Source: Skermanella pratensis (lineage in GTDB: Bacteria; Pseudomonadota; Alphaproteobacteria; Azospirillales; Azospirillaceae). From it: DNA of 64,000 bases. The stretch covers positions 453,501 to 517,500 of the forward strand of contig NZ_CP030265.1 of assembly GCF_008843145.1 (NCBI RefSeq), read 5' to 3'. Below the pieces are notes generated by a model. The model had not been told where the DNA came from. It ran no database searches and saw only the letters and a list, made by a program, of their open reading frames with translations. Below are positions 8,173 to 17,966 of the stretch, piece by piece; the stretch's first letter is position 1; each line of letters begins with the position of its first letter. The translations under genes and the position numbers were made by a program.

Positions 8173-9009
8173 TCAGCGCAGCTCGGCCATGGGCACCATG
8201 TCCATGTCGGTGAAGTCCTGGTTGTCGCCCGCCATGGCCCAGATGAAGGTGTAGTTGCTGGTGCCCACGCCGCTGTGGATCGACCAGCCCGGCGACAGCA
8301 CGGCCTGTTCGTTGGCGATCACCATGTGCCGGGTCTCGGTCGGCTCGCCCATGAAGTGGAAGACGCGCCCGTCCTGCGGCAGGTCGAAATACAGGTAGAC
8401 CTCGGACCGCCGGTCGTGGGTGTGGCACGGCATGGTGTTCCACATGTTGTTCGGCTTCAGCACCGTCATGCCCAGCACCAGCTGGCAGGACCGGCAGACC
8501 TCGGGATGGATCATCTGGTAGATGGTCCGGTCGTTGGACTGGGCGATGTCGCCCAGGGTCACCTTGCGGGCCTGCTCCAGCGAGATCTTCATGGTCTCGT
8601 GCCGGGCGTGGGCCGGTGCGCTGACCAGGTAGAACTTGGCGGGGTTGGACGCGTCGGCGCTCTCGAACCGCACGTCCTCGCTGCCCATGGCGACGTAAAG
8701 CCCGTCGCGCGGGGCCAGCTCGTAGGCGGTGCCGTCCACCACGACCCGCCCGGCGCCGCCGACATTGACGACGCCCAGCTCGCGGCGCTTCAGGAAGGTG
8801 TCGGAGCCGATCTCCTTGGAGGACTCCAGCGTCAGCGGACCGGCCACCGGGGTGGCGCCGCCGACCACCAGCCGGTCGATGTGGCTGTAGGTCAGGGCGA
8901 TCTCGTCGGCCTCGAACAGCGACGGGATCAGGAACTGCTCGCGCAGCGTCTCGGTGTCGAAGGTGCGGACGGCATCCGGGTGGGATACCTGCCTGACGGA
9001 AATCTTCAT
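8173..9009 (-). CDS. kduI: 5-dehydro-4-deoxy-D-glucuronate isomerase (KduI)
   Basis: The 278-residue protein shows the KduI hallmarks: REQFLIPSLFEADEI, LTYSHIDR, and the zinc-ligand region NTMPCHTHDRRSEVYLYFD followed by PGWSIHSGVGTSNYTFIW. It isomerises DKI to 2,5-diketo-3-deoxygluconate. The start is the ATG at 9009 (MKISVRQVSHPD), which matches homologues; the frame is open upstream to 9060 through two tandem copies of a 16-base sequence but those codons are not conserved in the family. It sits between the TRAP permease and kduD. Confidence 0.93.
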   Translation of the reverse strand: MKISVRQVSHPDAVRTFDTETLREQFLIPSLFEADEIALTYSHIDRLVVGGATPVAGPLTLESSKEIGSDTFLKRRELGVVNVGGAGRVVVDGTAYELAPRDGLYVAMGSEDVRFESADASNPAKFYLVSAPAHARHETMKISLEQARKVTLGDIAQSNDRTIYQMIHPEVCRSCQLVLGMTVLKPNNMWNTMPCHTHDRRSEVYLYFDLPQDGRVFHFMGEPTETRHMVIANEQAVLSPGWSIHSGVGTSNYTFIWAMAGDNQDFTDMDMVPMAELR

Positions 9010-9097
9010 CACGTGGGTCCTGTCTCTGTCGTAGTCGGTTTCAAGTCGGGTCGGTTTCAAGTCGGGTCGTGTCGGGGCGGTTTCAGGCCGGTCCCGT

Positions 9098-10381
9098 TCA
9101 GTTCGCGAACATCTTCGGCAGGAAGAGCGAGATCGCGGGGATATAGGTGACCAGGATCAGCGTCACGATGCAGGCGATGTAGAACGGCCAGATCGTCCGC
9201 ACCGCCTGCATGATCGGGATCTTGCCCACGGCGCAGCCGACGAACAGCACCGATCCGACCGGCGGGGTGCAAAGCCCGATGCCCAGGTTCAGCACCAGGA
9301 CCACGCCGAAATGGACCGGGTCCATGCCGAACGCGGTGACCACCGGCAGGAAGATCGGCGTGGTGATGATGATCAGCGGCGACATGTCCATGAAGCAGCC
9401 GAGGAACAGCAGCACCACGTTGAGCAGCAGGAAGATCACCAGCGGATTGTCGCTGAGCGACTGCATGAACTCGACCGTCGCGGCCGGCACCTGCAGCAGC
9501 GCCAGCAGCCAGCCGAACGAGGCCGCGGCCCCGATCACCAGCAGCACCATCGCCGTGGTCCGCGCCGCCGCCAGGGTCGCCGCGACGAAGTCGGTCCAGT
9601 TCAGGCTGCGATACACCAGCAGGGTGATCAGCAGGGCGTAGACCACCGCGATCATTGAGCTTTCGGTCGCCGTGAAGACGCCGGACCGCACGCCGCCGAC
9701 GATCACCAGGATCAGCAGCAAGCCCGGAACCGCGTTCAGGAAGATCGACAGCAGCGCGGGGAAGCCGGGGAACGTCTCGGCCGGATACCCCCGCCTGCGG
9801 GCCACCACATAGGCCGTGATCATGAGCAGGACCGCCAGGAGCAGGCCCGGCAGGATGCCGGCGGTGAACAGGTCGGCGATCGAGATCATGCCGCCGGCCG
9901 AGATCGAGTAGATGATCATGTTGTGGCTGGGCGGGATCAGCAGCGCGATGACCGCCGCCGTGACGGTGATGTTGACGGAATAGTCCACGGCGTAGCCGCG
10001 TGCCTTCATCTGCGGGATCATCAGCCCGCCGACCGCCGAGGCGTCGGCCACCGCCGATCCCGACACGCCGCCGAAGAAGGTGCTGGACATCACGTTGACC
10101 AGCCCCAGCCCGCCGCGCAGATGGCCGATCACGCCGGCCGCCAGCCGCACCAGCTTCTCCGCGATGGCGCCGCGCACCATCAGCTCGCCGGCGAAGATGA
10201 AGAACGGGATCGCCATCAGCGCGAAGGCGCTCATGCCCGACGCCATGCGCTGGAACACGATCAGCGGCGGCAGGCCCATATGGACGATGGTCGCGAAGGA
10301 GGCGATGGCGAGCACGAAGGCGATCGGCACGCCCATCACCAGGAGCACCACGAAGGTGCCGAACAGGATTGTGAGTTCCAT
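9098..10381 (-). CDS. dctM: TRAP transporter large permease subunit, DctM type
   Basis: The 427-residue, 12-segment hydrophobic protein contains the DctM landmarks FIFAGELMVRGAIAEKLV, FFGGVSGSAVADASAVGG and IPPSHNMIIYS. It forms the ion-driven channel of a tripartite uptake system. The start at 10381 (MELTILFGTFVVLL) is the family-typical start. It is 13 bases downstream of dctQ. By neighbourhood the cargo is probably an unsaturated or deoxy-uronate produced from pectin-like polymers. Confidence 0.93.
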   Translation of the reverse strand: MELTILFGTFVVLLVMGVPIAFVLAIASFATIVHMGLPPLIVFQRMASGMSAFALMAIPFFIFAGELMVRGAIAEKLVRLAAGVIGHLRGGLGLVNVMSSTFFGGVSGSAVADASAVGGLMIPQMKARGYAVDYSVNITVTAAVIALLIPPSHNMIIYSISAGGMISIADLFTAGILPGLLLAVLLMITAYVVARRRGYPAETFPGFPALLSIFLNAVPGLLLILVIVGGVRSGVFTATESSMIAVVYALLITLLVYRSLNWTDFVAATLAAARTTAMVLLVIGAAASFGWLLALLQVPAATVEFMQSLSDNPLVIFLLLNVVLLFLGCFMDMSPLIIITTPIFLPVVTAFGMDPVHFGVVLVLNLGIGLCTPPVGSVLFVGCAVGKIPIMQAVRTIWPFYIACIVTLILVTYIPAISLFLPKMFAN

Positions 10382-10394
10382 GGCTGCGACTCCC

Positions 10395-10949
10395 TCAGTC
10401 GGCGGTCGGCAGGATGGCGCCCGGCGCGTGCGCCTGGGCATGGGATTCGGCGCTGCTCGGGGCTTTCCGCTCGACCAGCAGGATCAGCGAGCGCTCGATC
10501 GAGAACAGCACGATCAGCACGCCGGCCACGACCAGCGCCAGATAGTTCATGCCTTCGGGAATGCCCAGCACCGGGACGATGGCGCTCCAGGTGCCCAGCA
10601 CCAGCTCCAGCCCGTACCAGGCCATGGCGCCGCCGAACAGGCCGACGATGGCGAAGCTGAACAGGTCCAGGGCGACCCGGACCGGCTCCGGCACGGTGTC
10701 GCGGATCAGGTCCAGCCCGAGGTGGAAGCGTTCGCGCACGCCCACGGCGGCGACCAGCAGGATGAACCAGAGCATCAGGAACAGCGACACCGGTTCGGTC
10801 CAGCTCGGGGTGTCGCCCAGGACGAAGCGGCCCCAGACCTGCCACGCGATGGCGGCGGTCATGGCGACCAGGCCGAACCCGCCGATCCACAGGGCGAGGC
10901 GGGCCAGCATGTCGAGCAGGCGGGAATACGCGGCAAGCGCGGGTTTCAT
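10395..10949 (-). CDS. dctQ: TRAP transporter small permease subunit, DctQ type
   Basis: The 184-residue protein has four predicted membrane spans and the DctQ pattern AIAWQVWGRFVLGDTPSWTE and FLMLWFILLVAAVGVRER. The ATG at 10949 has a GGAGG about five bases upstream. It partners with the adjacent DctM in the inner membrane. The C-terminal 20 residues are hydrophilic and Ala/His-rich. Confidence 0.9.
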   Translation of the reverse strand: MKPALAAYSRLLDMLARLALWIGGFGLVAMTAAIAWQVWGRFVLGDTPSWTEPVSLFLMLWFILLVAAVGVRERFHLGLDLIRDTVPEPVRVALDLFSFAIVGLFGGAMAWYGLELVLGTWSAIVPVLGIPEGMNYLALVVAGVLIVLFSIERSLILLVERKAPSSAESHAQAHAPGAILPTAD

Positions 10950-11062
10950 GCAAACCTCCGCAGGGGCCGCCGCGCCGGACCTTTTCGGGTCGGACACGGC
11001 GGCACGGCATGGCGGGACAGGAGGGCCGCGCTCCGGGCGCGGCCCTGCCTGGCGGTGCGTCC

Positions 11063-12085
11063 TTACTTGACCGCGCGGATGCGCTCGACCAGGTCCTTCA
11101 GCTTGGCGTCGGTGATGTGCTTGGCATAGACCGGCTCCACCGCCTTCTCGAAGACGGACTTGTCGACCTCGTTGACCTGCACGCCGCCGGCCAGCACCTC
11201 GGCCTCGGCGGTCTTCTCGCGGGCCTGCCACAGCTCGCGCATCTTCTCCACCGACTCCTTGGCGGCCCGGCGGATCAGCGCCTGGTCCTCGGCGGTCTGC
11301 TTGTCGAACACCCGCTTGGACATCACCAGCACTTCCGGCGACATGGAATGCTGCGACAGCGAGTAGAACTTGGCCTGCTCGAAGTGGCGCTGGCTCTGGT
11401 ACGTCGGCCAGTTGTTCTCGGCGCCGTCGACCACGCCGGTCTGGATCGCGCTGTACACCTCGCCCGACGGCATCGGGGTGGCGCTGCCGCCCAGGGCCTT
11501 GATGGTGTCGATGAAGACCTCGGACTGGATCACGCGGATCTTCAGGCCCTTCATGTCGTCCAGCGTCTGGATCGGACGCTTGCTGTTGTAGAAGCTGCGG
11601 GCGCCGCTGTCGTAGAAGGCCAGGCCGACCAGCCCCTGGGACTCGAAGGTCTTCAGGATCTCCTCGCCGATCGGGCCGTCCACCACGGCGTGCATGTGGT
11701 CGACCGAGCGGAACAGGAACGGCATCGACGGGACGCGGGTCTCCGGGATCAGGCCGTTCAGCGGCGCCAGGTTGATCCGGTTCATGTCGATGACGCCGAA
11801 CTGGGTCTGCTGGATCGTATCCTTCTCGTCGCCCAGCTGGGCCGAGCTGAACATCTTGACGCCGAGCCGGCCGTTGGTCTCCCGCGCCAGGATCTCGCCC
11901 ATGTACTTGACCGCCTCGACGGTCGGGTAGCCGTCGGGATGGATGTCGGCGGACCGGAAGGTGACCTGCTGGGCCTGGGCGCCGCCGGTCAGGGCCGCCA
12001 CCGCGGCCAAGGCCACGAAGGCCGCGGAGGCCATCAGCTTCAAGCTCTGGCGCTTCAGGTTCCGGCCATTCATCGTCGTCTTCAT
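11063..12085 (-). CDS. dctP: TRAP transporter solute-binding protein, DctP type
   Basis: The 340-residue protein has a long Sec/Tat-like signal region (basic start then ASAAFVALAAVAAL, cleavage after GAQAQ). The DctP ligand-binding core is seen in DMKGLKIRVIQSEVFIDTIKALG split by AT-rich turns, PSGEVYSAIQTGVVDGAENN and the conserved Arg within KGLKIRV that binds the carboxylate. It delivers substrate to DctQM in the periplasm. The 113-base gap to dctQ is longer than the other spacings in the operon. Confidence 0.92.
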   Translation of the reverse strand: MKTTMNGRNLKRQSLKLMASAAFVALAAVAALTGGAQAQQVTFRSADIHPDGYPTVEAVKYMGEILARETNGRLGVKMFSSAQLGDEKDTIQQTQFGVIDMNRINLAPLNGLIPETRVPSMPFLFRSVDHMHAVVDGPIGEEILKTFESQGLVGLAFYDSGARSFYNSKRPIQTLDDMKGLKIRVIQSEVFIDTIKALGGSATPMPSGEVYSAIQTGVVDGAENNWPTYQSQRHFEQAKFYSLSQHSMSPEVLVMSKRVFDKQTAEDQALIRRAAKESVEKMRELWQAREKTAEAEVLAGGVQVNEVDKSVFEKAVEPVYAKHITDAKLKDLVERIRAVK

Positions 12086-12152
12086 TGTCGTTTCCTCGAT
12101 TGATTGCTTCTGTCGGTCCGTGTCTTCGCTCGCCGGCCCGGCTTTCGCCGCG

Positions 12153-12962
12153 TCAGCCGCCCGCTCCCTCCGGCCTGTCGGAGAAGAAGAAGGGATTGTT
12201 CTCCCGGGTATCGCCGATGCTCGCGCGCAGGCTCTCCAGGTGCGCCGCCATCATCTCGGCCGCGCGGGCCGGGTCGTGGGCCTCGATCGCGTCGACGATG
12301 GCGGTGTGCTCGGTGATCACCGACCGGATGCGGCCGGGGACGGGAAGGGTCAGCAGCCGGTACCGGTCGACCTGGACCTTGACCTGCCGGGTCAGGGTCC
12401 AGAAGCCGGGACAGCCGGCGGTGTCGGCGATCAGCGCGTGGAACGCCTCGTCGGCCTCGTGGAAGCCGCCGGCGTCGCCGCCGTCGCTCATCTCCCGCTG
12501 GTATTCCAGGTTGGCGCGGAGCCGGGCCACCTGCGACCGCGTCGCCTGGGCGGCGGCATAGCGCACCGCCGCCTCCTCCAGCGCCTTGCGGATCAGGATG
12601 GCTTCCGGCAGCTCGGCGACCGGGATGCGCGACACGAAGGAGCCGGACTGCGGGAAGATGTCCACCAGCCCCTCGTCGGCCAGGCGCAGCAGGGCTTCGC
12701 GAACCGGCGTGCGGCTGACGCCGTGGTCCTGGGCGATCTGCTTCTCGACGATCGCCTCGCCGGGCTTGCGGCGCATCGACACGATCTCGGCCCGCAATTC
12801 GCGATGTATGGCCGCGGAGACGGTGGCGCCCCGCAGCGCCGCGCTGGGCAGCACCGGCTTGGGCGCGGTCCGGTGCGTCGGCGCCGTCCGGGTGCGCCGC
12901 TTCGCGGGCTCCGCGGGAGCTTCGGCGGTCTGGCCGCCGGTCTCGTCGATTCCTGAAGTCAT
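12153..12962 (-). CDS. GntR-family (FadR subfamily) transcriptional regulator
   Basis: The 269-residue protein has an N-terminal winged helix (IHRELRAEIVSMRRKPGEAIVEKQIAQ, HGVSRTPVREALLRLADEGLV) after a 40-residue Pro/Ala/Arg-rich extension, and an FCD ligand-binding domain with the metal-site residues of the family (FHEADEAFHALIADTAG, EHTAIVDAIEAHD). It is 67 bases upstream of dctP on the same strand, so it is probably the local regulator of uronate uptake and catabolism and likely autoregulated through the palindrome at 13025. The inducer is probably a uronate intermediate; this is inference. Confidence 0.85.
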   Translation of the reverse strand: MTSGIDETGGQTAEAPAEPAKRRTRTAPTHRTAPKPVLPSAALRGATVSAAIHRELRAEIVSMRRKPGEAIVEKQIAQDHGVSRTPVREALLRLADEGLVDIFPQSGSFVSRIPVAELPEAILIRKALEEAAVRYAAAQATRSQVARLRANLEYQREMSDGGDAGGFHEADEAFHALIADTAGCPGFWTLTRQVKVQVDRYRLLTLPVPGRIRSVITEHTAIVDAIEAHDPARAAEMMAAHLESLRASIGDTRENNPFFFSDRPEGAGG

Positions 12963-13024
12963 CCGCTGCGTTTCCTCCGGCTGCCGTTGTTCCCCGGTGG
13001 GGTGGGCTGCTCTGATGACGAAGA

Positions 13025-13042
13025 TGATATACTAATATATCA
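13025..13042. promoter_or_regulatory. Palindromic operator candidate for the GntR regulator
   Basis: TGATATA-CTAA-TATATCA is a perfect 7-bp inverted repeat with a four-base centre, AT-rich in otherwise GC-rich DNA, 63 bases upstream of the GntR start codon. This resembles the short palindromes bound by FadR-type regulators and suggests autoregulation of the whole uronate operon. Confidence 0.55.
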
Positions 13043-13523
13043 GTTCATGACAAGCGGCTTTCCGGTTTCCATTCGGACATGCCCGAATGGATCGACAGGG
13101 GGGTCTGTCACAGGCTCGGCGAATCGTCCTAGTCGCCATCTATCGAAAGGAGTATACAGGGGTCTTGCGGCAAAACCGCCCGATCGGGGACGGTTAAGTT
13201 CGAGGTTCGGAAGATGACGCTTGCGCGGGCTACGATAATTTTTGACACTTCGCACTGCGGCATAGACCCGATCCAAGGGCGAAGGGGCATGGCACGCCCC
13301 TGCAGGCGCGAAGGCGGTCGACCTTCGTCATGCCGTTCAGTGCGGAACAAAGCCGCCGATCCCGCCAAAACCGCCCGGCCGGCCCGCATCGGCGGGCAGG
13401 GCACAAGGGCAGGGGACCGGCGCGCCGGGAAGGGTCTGAGGTGATACTGGGGTTGAACCCGCCATCATCGGTGGCGGGATGACTTGATCTGTCCCTGATT
13501 GCCTTGAGGAAAGGGTTCTGCCC
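13043..13523. other. Long intergenic region upstream of nifA
   Basis: I see no coding sequence. The region lies between the divergent GntR and nifA genes and must hold the nifA promoter. A sequence like a sigma-54 promoter occurs at 13290-13304 but its GG to GC spacing is one base too short. I cannot point to a definite NifA- or NtrC-type upstream site. Confidence 0.4.
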
Positions 13524-15407
13524 ATGGCCGGAGCGACACGCCAGAATCAGTCGAGCGTTGAACTCTTCGCTATCTATGAAGTCAGCAAGATCCTGAGTTC
13601 CTCGCTCGACCTGCAGCAGACGCTGCGGGAGGTGCTGAGGCTGCTGTCGTACCATCTGCAAATGCAGCGCGGGCGGATCTGCCTGCTGACGGACGACAGC
13701 ACGCTCCGCCTGATCGCGGCGCTCGGCATGTCGCAGGAGGAGATGGAGCGCGGCCAGTACCGCGCCGGCGAGGGCATCGTGGGGCGGATCGTCAAGACCG
13801 GCATGCCGGCCGTGGTGCCCAACCTGGCCGACGAGCCGCTGTTCCTCAACCGCACCGGCGGGCGCAACGACATCGCCGAGGTGGTGATCAGCCTGGTCGG
13901 CGTGCCGATCAAGGCGGCCGGCGAATGCATCGGCGTGCTGACCATCGACCGCATCGGCGACGAGGGCTATGCCGGCAACTTCGACAGCGACGTCCGCCTG
14001 CTGACCATGGTCGCCAACCTGATCGGCCAGACCGTGCGCCTGCACCGCACCGTCGCCGAGGAGCGGCGCTTCATGATGCGGGAGAAGTTCCGCCTCCAGA
14101 AGGAAGTGTCCAAGGTCGCCTACCAGGTCGACAACGTGGTGTGCAGCAGCAAGCGCATGCAGGAGGTGCTGGCCCAGGTCCACCGGGTGGCGCCGTTCCG
14201 CTCCACCGTGCTGATCCGGGGCGAGAGCGGCACCGGCAAGGAGCTGATCGCCCGCGCGATCCACATGCTCAGCTCCCGCAAGGAGCAGCCCTTCATCCGG
14301 ATCAACTGCGCGGCGCTGCCGGAAAGCCTGCTGGAATCCGAACTGTTCGGCCACGAGCGCGGCGCCTTCACCGGCGCCAACCGCGACCACAAGGGCCGGT
14401 TCGAGCTGGCGACCGGCGGCACCCTGTTCCTGGACGAGATCGGCGACATCTCGCCCTCGTTCCAGGCCAAGCTTCTGCGCGTCCTCCAGGAGCAGGAGTT
14501 CGAGCGGGTCGGCGGCACCCGGACCATCAAGACCGACGTGCGGATCATCACCGCCACCAACGTCAACCTTGAGGAGGCGGTCGCCCAGGGCAAGTTCCGC
14601 GCCGACCTCTATTACCGCATCAACGTGGTGACCATCTTCCTGCCGCCGCTGCGCGAGCGCAGCGACGACATCCCGCTGCTGGCCAACCATTTCGTCCAGA
14701 AGTTCAACCGGGAGAACCAGCTCAACGTGGCGCTCCACGACGACGCGCTGGACGTCCTCAAGAAATGTCCGTGGCCCGGCAACGTGCGCGAGCTGGAGAA
14801 CTGCATCGAGCGGGCGGCGACCCTGTGCCGCGACGGGGTGATCTGGGACCTGGACCTGTCCTGCCAGATGAACCTCTGCTACTCCTCGACCCTGTGGCAC
14901 CACCGCACGGTCACGCCGACCGCCGGCGCCTCGATCCCCGGCTACGCCTCCCCGTCCGGTATTCCGATGCTGCCCCAGGCCACCCCGGCGCGGGCCGGCT
15001 GCAGCACCGGCGGCGTGCCGGGCTGCTCCGCGGCGACCGGCGGGTCCTGCGCCGCCGCGCCCGCGGCATTGCCGCCCAACGCGGTCCCGGCCGGCAATCC
15101 CGTCCCGCTCGCCCAGCCCATGCGGCCGCAGCATCCGCAGCTGCCCGCCGGCGGCTCCCCCGCCTATTCCGACCCGAACGCTGCCGCCGACGCCCTCAAC
15201 GAGGCCGCGGTCGGCGAGCTTCTCGGCATGCGGATCGGCAACGGCGGCCCCGACGAGCCGGAATTCACCACCCCGCGCGACCGCCTGCTATGGGCGATGG
15301 AGCGGACCGGCTGGGTCCAGGCCAAGGCCGGCCGCCTGCTGGGCCTGACCACGCGGCAGGTCAGCTACGCCCTGAGGAAGTACAACATCGAAATAAAACG
15401 ATTCTAA
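13524..15407 (+). CDS. nifA: NifA, oxygen-sensitive sigma-54 activator of nitrogen fixation
   Basis: The 627-residue protein has an N-terminal GAF domain (about 15-175), an AAA+ sigma-54 interaction domain (about 210-445) with Walker A GESGTGKE, the GAFTGA loop at 280-285 and Walker B LFLDEIG, and a C-terminal Fis-type helix-turn-helix ([22 protein letters not shown] split here for length) at the end. The cysteine signature of alphaproteobacterial, oxygen-sensitive NifA is exact: C415-X11-C427-X19-C447-X4-C452. The linker that follows is unusually long and Pro/Ala-rich and holds three further cysteines (spaced X7, X7). NifA activates nif promoters with low oxygen and low fixed nitrogen. No nif structural genes are in the window. 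Confidence 0.95.
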   Translation: MAGATRQNQSSVELFAIYEVSKILSSSLDLQQTLREVLRLLSYHLQMQRGRICLLTDDSTLRLIAALGMSQEEMERGQYRAGEGIVGRIVKTGMPAVVPNLADEPLFLNRTGGRNDIAEVVISLVGVPIKAAGECIGVLTIDRIGDEGYAGNFDSDVRLLTMVANLIGQTVRLHRTVAEERRFMMREKFRLQKEVSKVAYQVDNVVCSSKRMQEVLAQVHRVAPFRSTVLIRGESGTGKELIARAIHMLSSRKEQPFIRINCAALPESLLESELFGHERGAFTGANRDHKGRFELATGGTLFLDEIGDISPSFQAKLLRVLQEQEFERVGGTRTIKTDVRIITATNVNLEEAVAQGKFRADLYYRINVVTIFLPPLRERSDDIPLLANHFVQKFNRENQLNVALHDDALDVLKKCPWPGNVRELENCIERAATLCRDGVIWDLDLSCQMNLCYSSTLWHHRTVTPTAGASIPGYASPSGIPMLPQATPARAGCSTGGVPGCSAATGGSCAAAPAALPPNAVPAGNPVPLAQPMRPQHPQLPAGGSPAYSDPNAAADALNEAAVGELLGMRIGNGGPDEPEFTTPRDRLLWAMERTGWVQAKAGRLLGLTTRQVSYALRKYNIEIKRF

Positions 15408-15517
15408 GAAAACCGACCTTGGCGTGTAACCTTCACGCGGCCATATGGTTAATGCGGTGGGCCCTCAGCCCTCTGGGCAGGCGGTCCGCCGCAAACCAAG
15501 CAGCTTGGGGAAACGCC

Positions 15518-17257
15518 ATGACTGACCAAAAACAGGGGCAAACGACCCACCAGGGGCATCCGTCGGTAGCGGCCTCGGACGGCATCCTGACCACCCGGCA
15601 GGGCCACCCGATCGCCAACAACCAGTCGACGCGCACCGTCGGCGCCCGTGGCCCGGCCACGCTGGAGAACTACCAGTTCCTCGAAAAGATCACCCATTTC
15701 GACCGCGAGCGCATCCCGGAGCGGGTCGTGCATGCCCGCGGCTTCGTGTGCTACGGCGAGCTTGAGGTCACCGGCAAGATCGGCGACGAGCCCGCGTCCA
15801 AGTACACCCGCGCGAAGCTGTTCCAGGAAGCCGGGAAGAAGACGCCGCTGGCGATCCGCTTCTCCACCGTGATCGGCGGCCGGGACTCCTCCGAGACGGC
15901 CCGCGACCCGCGCGGTTTCGCGGTCAAGTTCTATACCGAGGACGGCAACTGGGACTTGGTCGGCAACAACCTGTCGGTGTTCTTCATCCGCGACGCCATC
16001 AAGTTCCCCGACGTCATCCACTCGCTGAAGCCCGACCCGGTCACGTTCCGCCAGGAGCCGAACCGGATCTTCGACTTCATGAGCCAGACGCCCGAATCCA
16101 TGCACATGCTGACGCACCTGTTCAGCCCGCGCGGCATTCCGGCCAACTACCGGCACATGGAAGGCTTCGGCGTCAACACCTACAAGATGGTCAACGCCCA
16201 GGGCGAGACCGTGCTGGTCAAGTACCACTTCCACCCGCGCCAGGGCGTCGCCAGCCTGACGGCGGAGGAAGCGGCCAAGGTCCAGGGCCAGGAGCTGGGC
16301 TCCGCCACCAAGGACCTGTTCGAGGCGATCGAGCGCGGCGACTATCCGCAGTGGGACATGTTCGTCCAGATCATGGAAGACCATGACCACCCCGAACTGG
16401 ACTGGGACCCGCTGGACGACACCAAGATCTGGCCGGAGAAGGATTTCCCGCTGCGCCATGTCGGCGTCATGACGTTGAACCGCAACGTTGAGGACTTCTT
16501 CAACGAGAACGAGCAGATCGCCATGGGCACCGGCGTGCTGGTGGACGGGCTGGACTTCTCGGACGACAAGATGCTGGTCGGCCGGACCTTCTCCTATTCC
16601 GATACCCAGCGCTACCGCGTCGGCACCAACTATCTGCAGCTGCCGGTCAATTCGCCCAAGAACTCGAAGGTGGCGACCAACCTGTCGGGCGGGCAGATGT
16701 CCTTCCACCGCGACCTGGCGCCGGGCCAGAACCCCCACGTCAACTTCGAGCCGTCGATCCACAACGGCCTGAAGGAGACCGCGGAGGAGCAGCCCAACAA
16801 CCCGCCGGAGATCCGCGGCCCGCTGACCCGCGCCGTGCTGGAGCGCCGCAACGACTATGTCCAGGCGCGCGGCCGGTTCAACACCATGATGGATTGGGAA
16901 CGCGACGACCTGATCCTGAACATGGGCACGCTGCTGGGTCAGTGCGAACGCGATGTCCAGGAACGGATGATCTGGCACTTCTTCCTGGTCCATGACGACT
17001 ATGGCCGCCGCGTCGGCGAAGTGCTCGGCATCACCGCCGACGACGTCCGCAACCTTCCGCCGCTGCCCAAGCAGGTGCTGACCGACGAGGACAAGCGCCG
17101 GCTCCAGAACCTGGGCAACAACGGCGACAAGATCGACCCCACGGTGTGGGGCCAGTGGACCAGCTCCGTGAAGAACCGCAAGGCCACGGCCGAAGAGGTC
17201 CTGAGCGGGATGAAGGGTTCGTCGCAGGGAATGCGCCACGACCAGGCCGCCGAGTAG
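15518..17257 (+). CDS. katA: Monofunctional haem catalase
   Basis: The 579-residue enzyme breaks down hydrogen peroxide to water and oxygen. The catalytic His is in [11 protein letters not shown], the Asn in [17 protein letters not shown], and the haem-ligand Tyr in [15 protein letters not shown]. The start at 15518 (MTDQKQGQ) follows GGGGAAACGCC; the frame is open far upstream but overlaps nifA in another frame and is not coding there. The first 40 residues contain a duplicated QGHPxxx motif. It begins 110 bases after nifA on the same strand and a strong hairpin follows it. A protective role for oxygen-sensitive nitrogen fixation is a reasonable inference from the placement only. Confidence 0.93.
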   Translation: MTDQKQGQTTHQGHPSVAASDGILTTRQGHPIANNQSTRTVGARGPATLENYQFLEKITHFDRERIPERVVHARGFVCYGELEVTGKIGDEPASKYTRAKLFQEAGKKTPLAIRFSTVIGGRDSSETARDPRGFAVKFYTEDGNWDLVGNNLSVFFIRDAIKFPDVIHSLKPDPVTFRQEPNRIFDFMSQTPESMHMLTHLFSPRGIPANYRHMEGFGVNTYKMVNAQGETVLVKYHFHPRQGVASLTAEEAAKVQGQELGSATKDLFEAIERGDYPQWDMFVQIMEDHDHPELDWDPLDDTKIWPEKDFPLRHVGVMTLNRNVEDFFNENEQIAMGTGVLVDGLDFSDDKMLVGRTFSYSDTQRYRVGTNYLQLPVNSPKNSKVATNLSGGQMSFHRDLAPGQNPHVNFEPSIHNGLKETAEEQPNNPPEIRGPLTRAVLERRNDYVQARGRFNTMMDWERDDLILNMGTLLGQCERDVQERMIWHFFLVHDDYGRRVGEVLGITADDVRNLPPLPKQVLTDEDKRRLQNLGNNGDKIDPTVWGQWTSSVKNRKATAEEVLSGMKGSSQGMRHDQAAE

Positions 17258-17271
17258 GCCGGTCGGGAGAC

Positions 17272-17309
17272 GTCGGCCCCTCCCCTCGGAAACGGGGGGA
17301 GGGGCCGAC
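17272..17309 (+). terminator. Strong hairpin after the catalase gene
   Basis: A perfect 14-bp stem (17272-17285 with 17296-17309, GTCGGCCCCTCCCC arm) with a 10-base loop starts 15 bases after the catalase stop codon. There is no clean T-run behind it, so it may act as a weak terminator or as an mRNA-stabilising hairpin. Confidence 0.6.
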
Positions 17310-17326
17310 ATCTCCCTTTCCGCGAC

Positions 17327-17966
17327 TGTCCGGCACGGTTTTTGCTTTGACCGAAAGCGGGTCAATTGCGGGGAGCAACACTCCCCATTCGTCATACCCG
17401 GACTTGATCCGGGTATCTTCAGGCACGAAGTCGTCGATGAAGCCCGCAAGAGATGACCGGATCAAGTCCACGGCTGTCCGGCACGGTACTTGCTAACTCA
17501 GCTAAAGGACGTTTCTCCAGCAGAGCATTCATCCTTTTGTCGTCATGACCGGGCTTGACCCGGTCATCGCTTGCGGGCTCCATCAGCGCTGCCGTGTGGG
17601 GAGATACCCGGATCAAGTCCAAGGCTGTCCGGCACGAGTTTTGCGCGTCAACTATGGGAAGTCTTTCCGGCGGCGTCCTCTTCCCTTTATCGTCATACCC
17701 AGACTTGATCCGGGTATCTCCGGGCACGGAGGCTTCGATGAAGCCCGCATGGAGATGACCGGATCAAGTCCGGTCATAACGAAAAGGAGGTATTGCCGCC
17801 CGCTATCGACACCTTTGAAGAGCAGGCAAACACTGTGCCGGACAGCCGTGGATCAAGTCGGGGTATGACGAAAAGGGGGCGGTTCTGCCCATAGTCAAGC
17901 CTTTCGAGAAGAGAGCAAAAGCCGTGCCGGACAGTCGTGGATCAAGTCCGGTCATGACGATCGAAA
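17327..17966. repeat. Mosaic array: three direct ~150-bp units and two inverted partial units
   Basis: Direct units begin with TGTCCGGCACG at 17327, 17475 and 17626 (periods 148 and 151). Each contains an inner palindromic block of the type CGTCATACCCGGACTTGATC...GGGTATC and ends in GGATCAAGTCC. From about 17777 the pattern turns over: inverted units end in GTGCCGGACA at 17844 and 17933, and a last GGATCAAGTCCGGTCATGACG lies at 17939-17959. The spacer text between conserved blocks differs from unit to unit, so this is a mosaic of short palindromic modules like alphaproteobacterial intergenic mosaic elements, not a CRISPR array. No gene is seen in 17258-18107. Confidence 0.8.

Noticed and set aside
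9035..9068. 16-base tandem duplication upstream of kduI as an operator
   Set aside because: It lies inside the operon between dctM and kduI and has no palindromic symmetry; more likely a slippage duplication.
13290..13304. Sigma-54-like promoter TGGCACGCCCCTGCA upstream of nifA
   Set aside because: The distance between the GG and GC elements is one base short of the strict sigma-54 spacing, and it is 220 bases from the start codon.
13230..15134. Long minus-strand open frame of about 630 codons opposite nifA
   Set aside because: It has the amino-acid make-up of an antisense frame in GC-rich DNA (His/Gly/Gln/Val-rich, no domain) and mirrors nifA.
14765..15517. Upstream extension of the catalase reading frame
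   Set aside because: The extension overlaps nifA in another frame and is a shadow of it; catalase similarity begins only after the ATG at 15518.
17327..17966. CRISPR-like array
   Set aside because: Units are ~150 bp with variable, partly inverted contents and no uniform short repeat or spacer length, and no cas genes are nearby.
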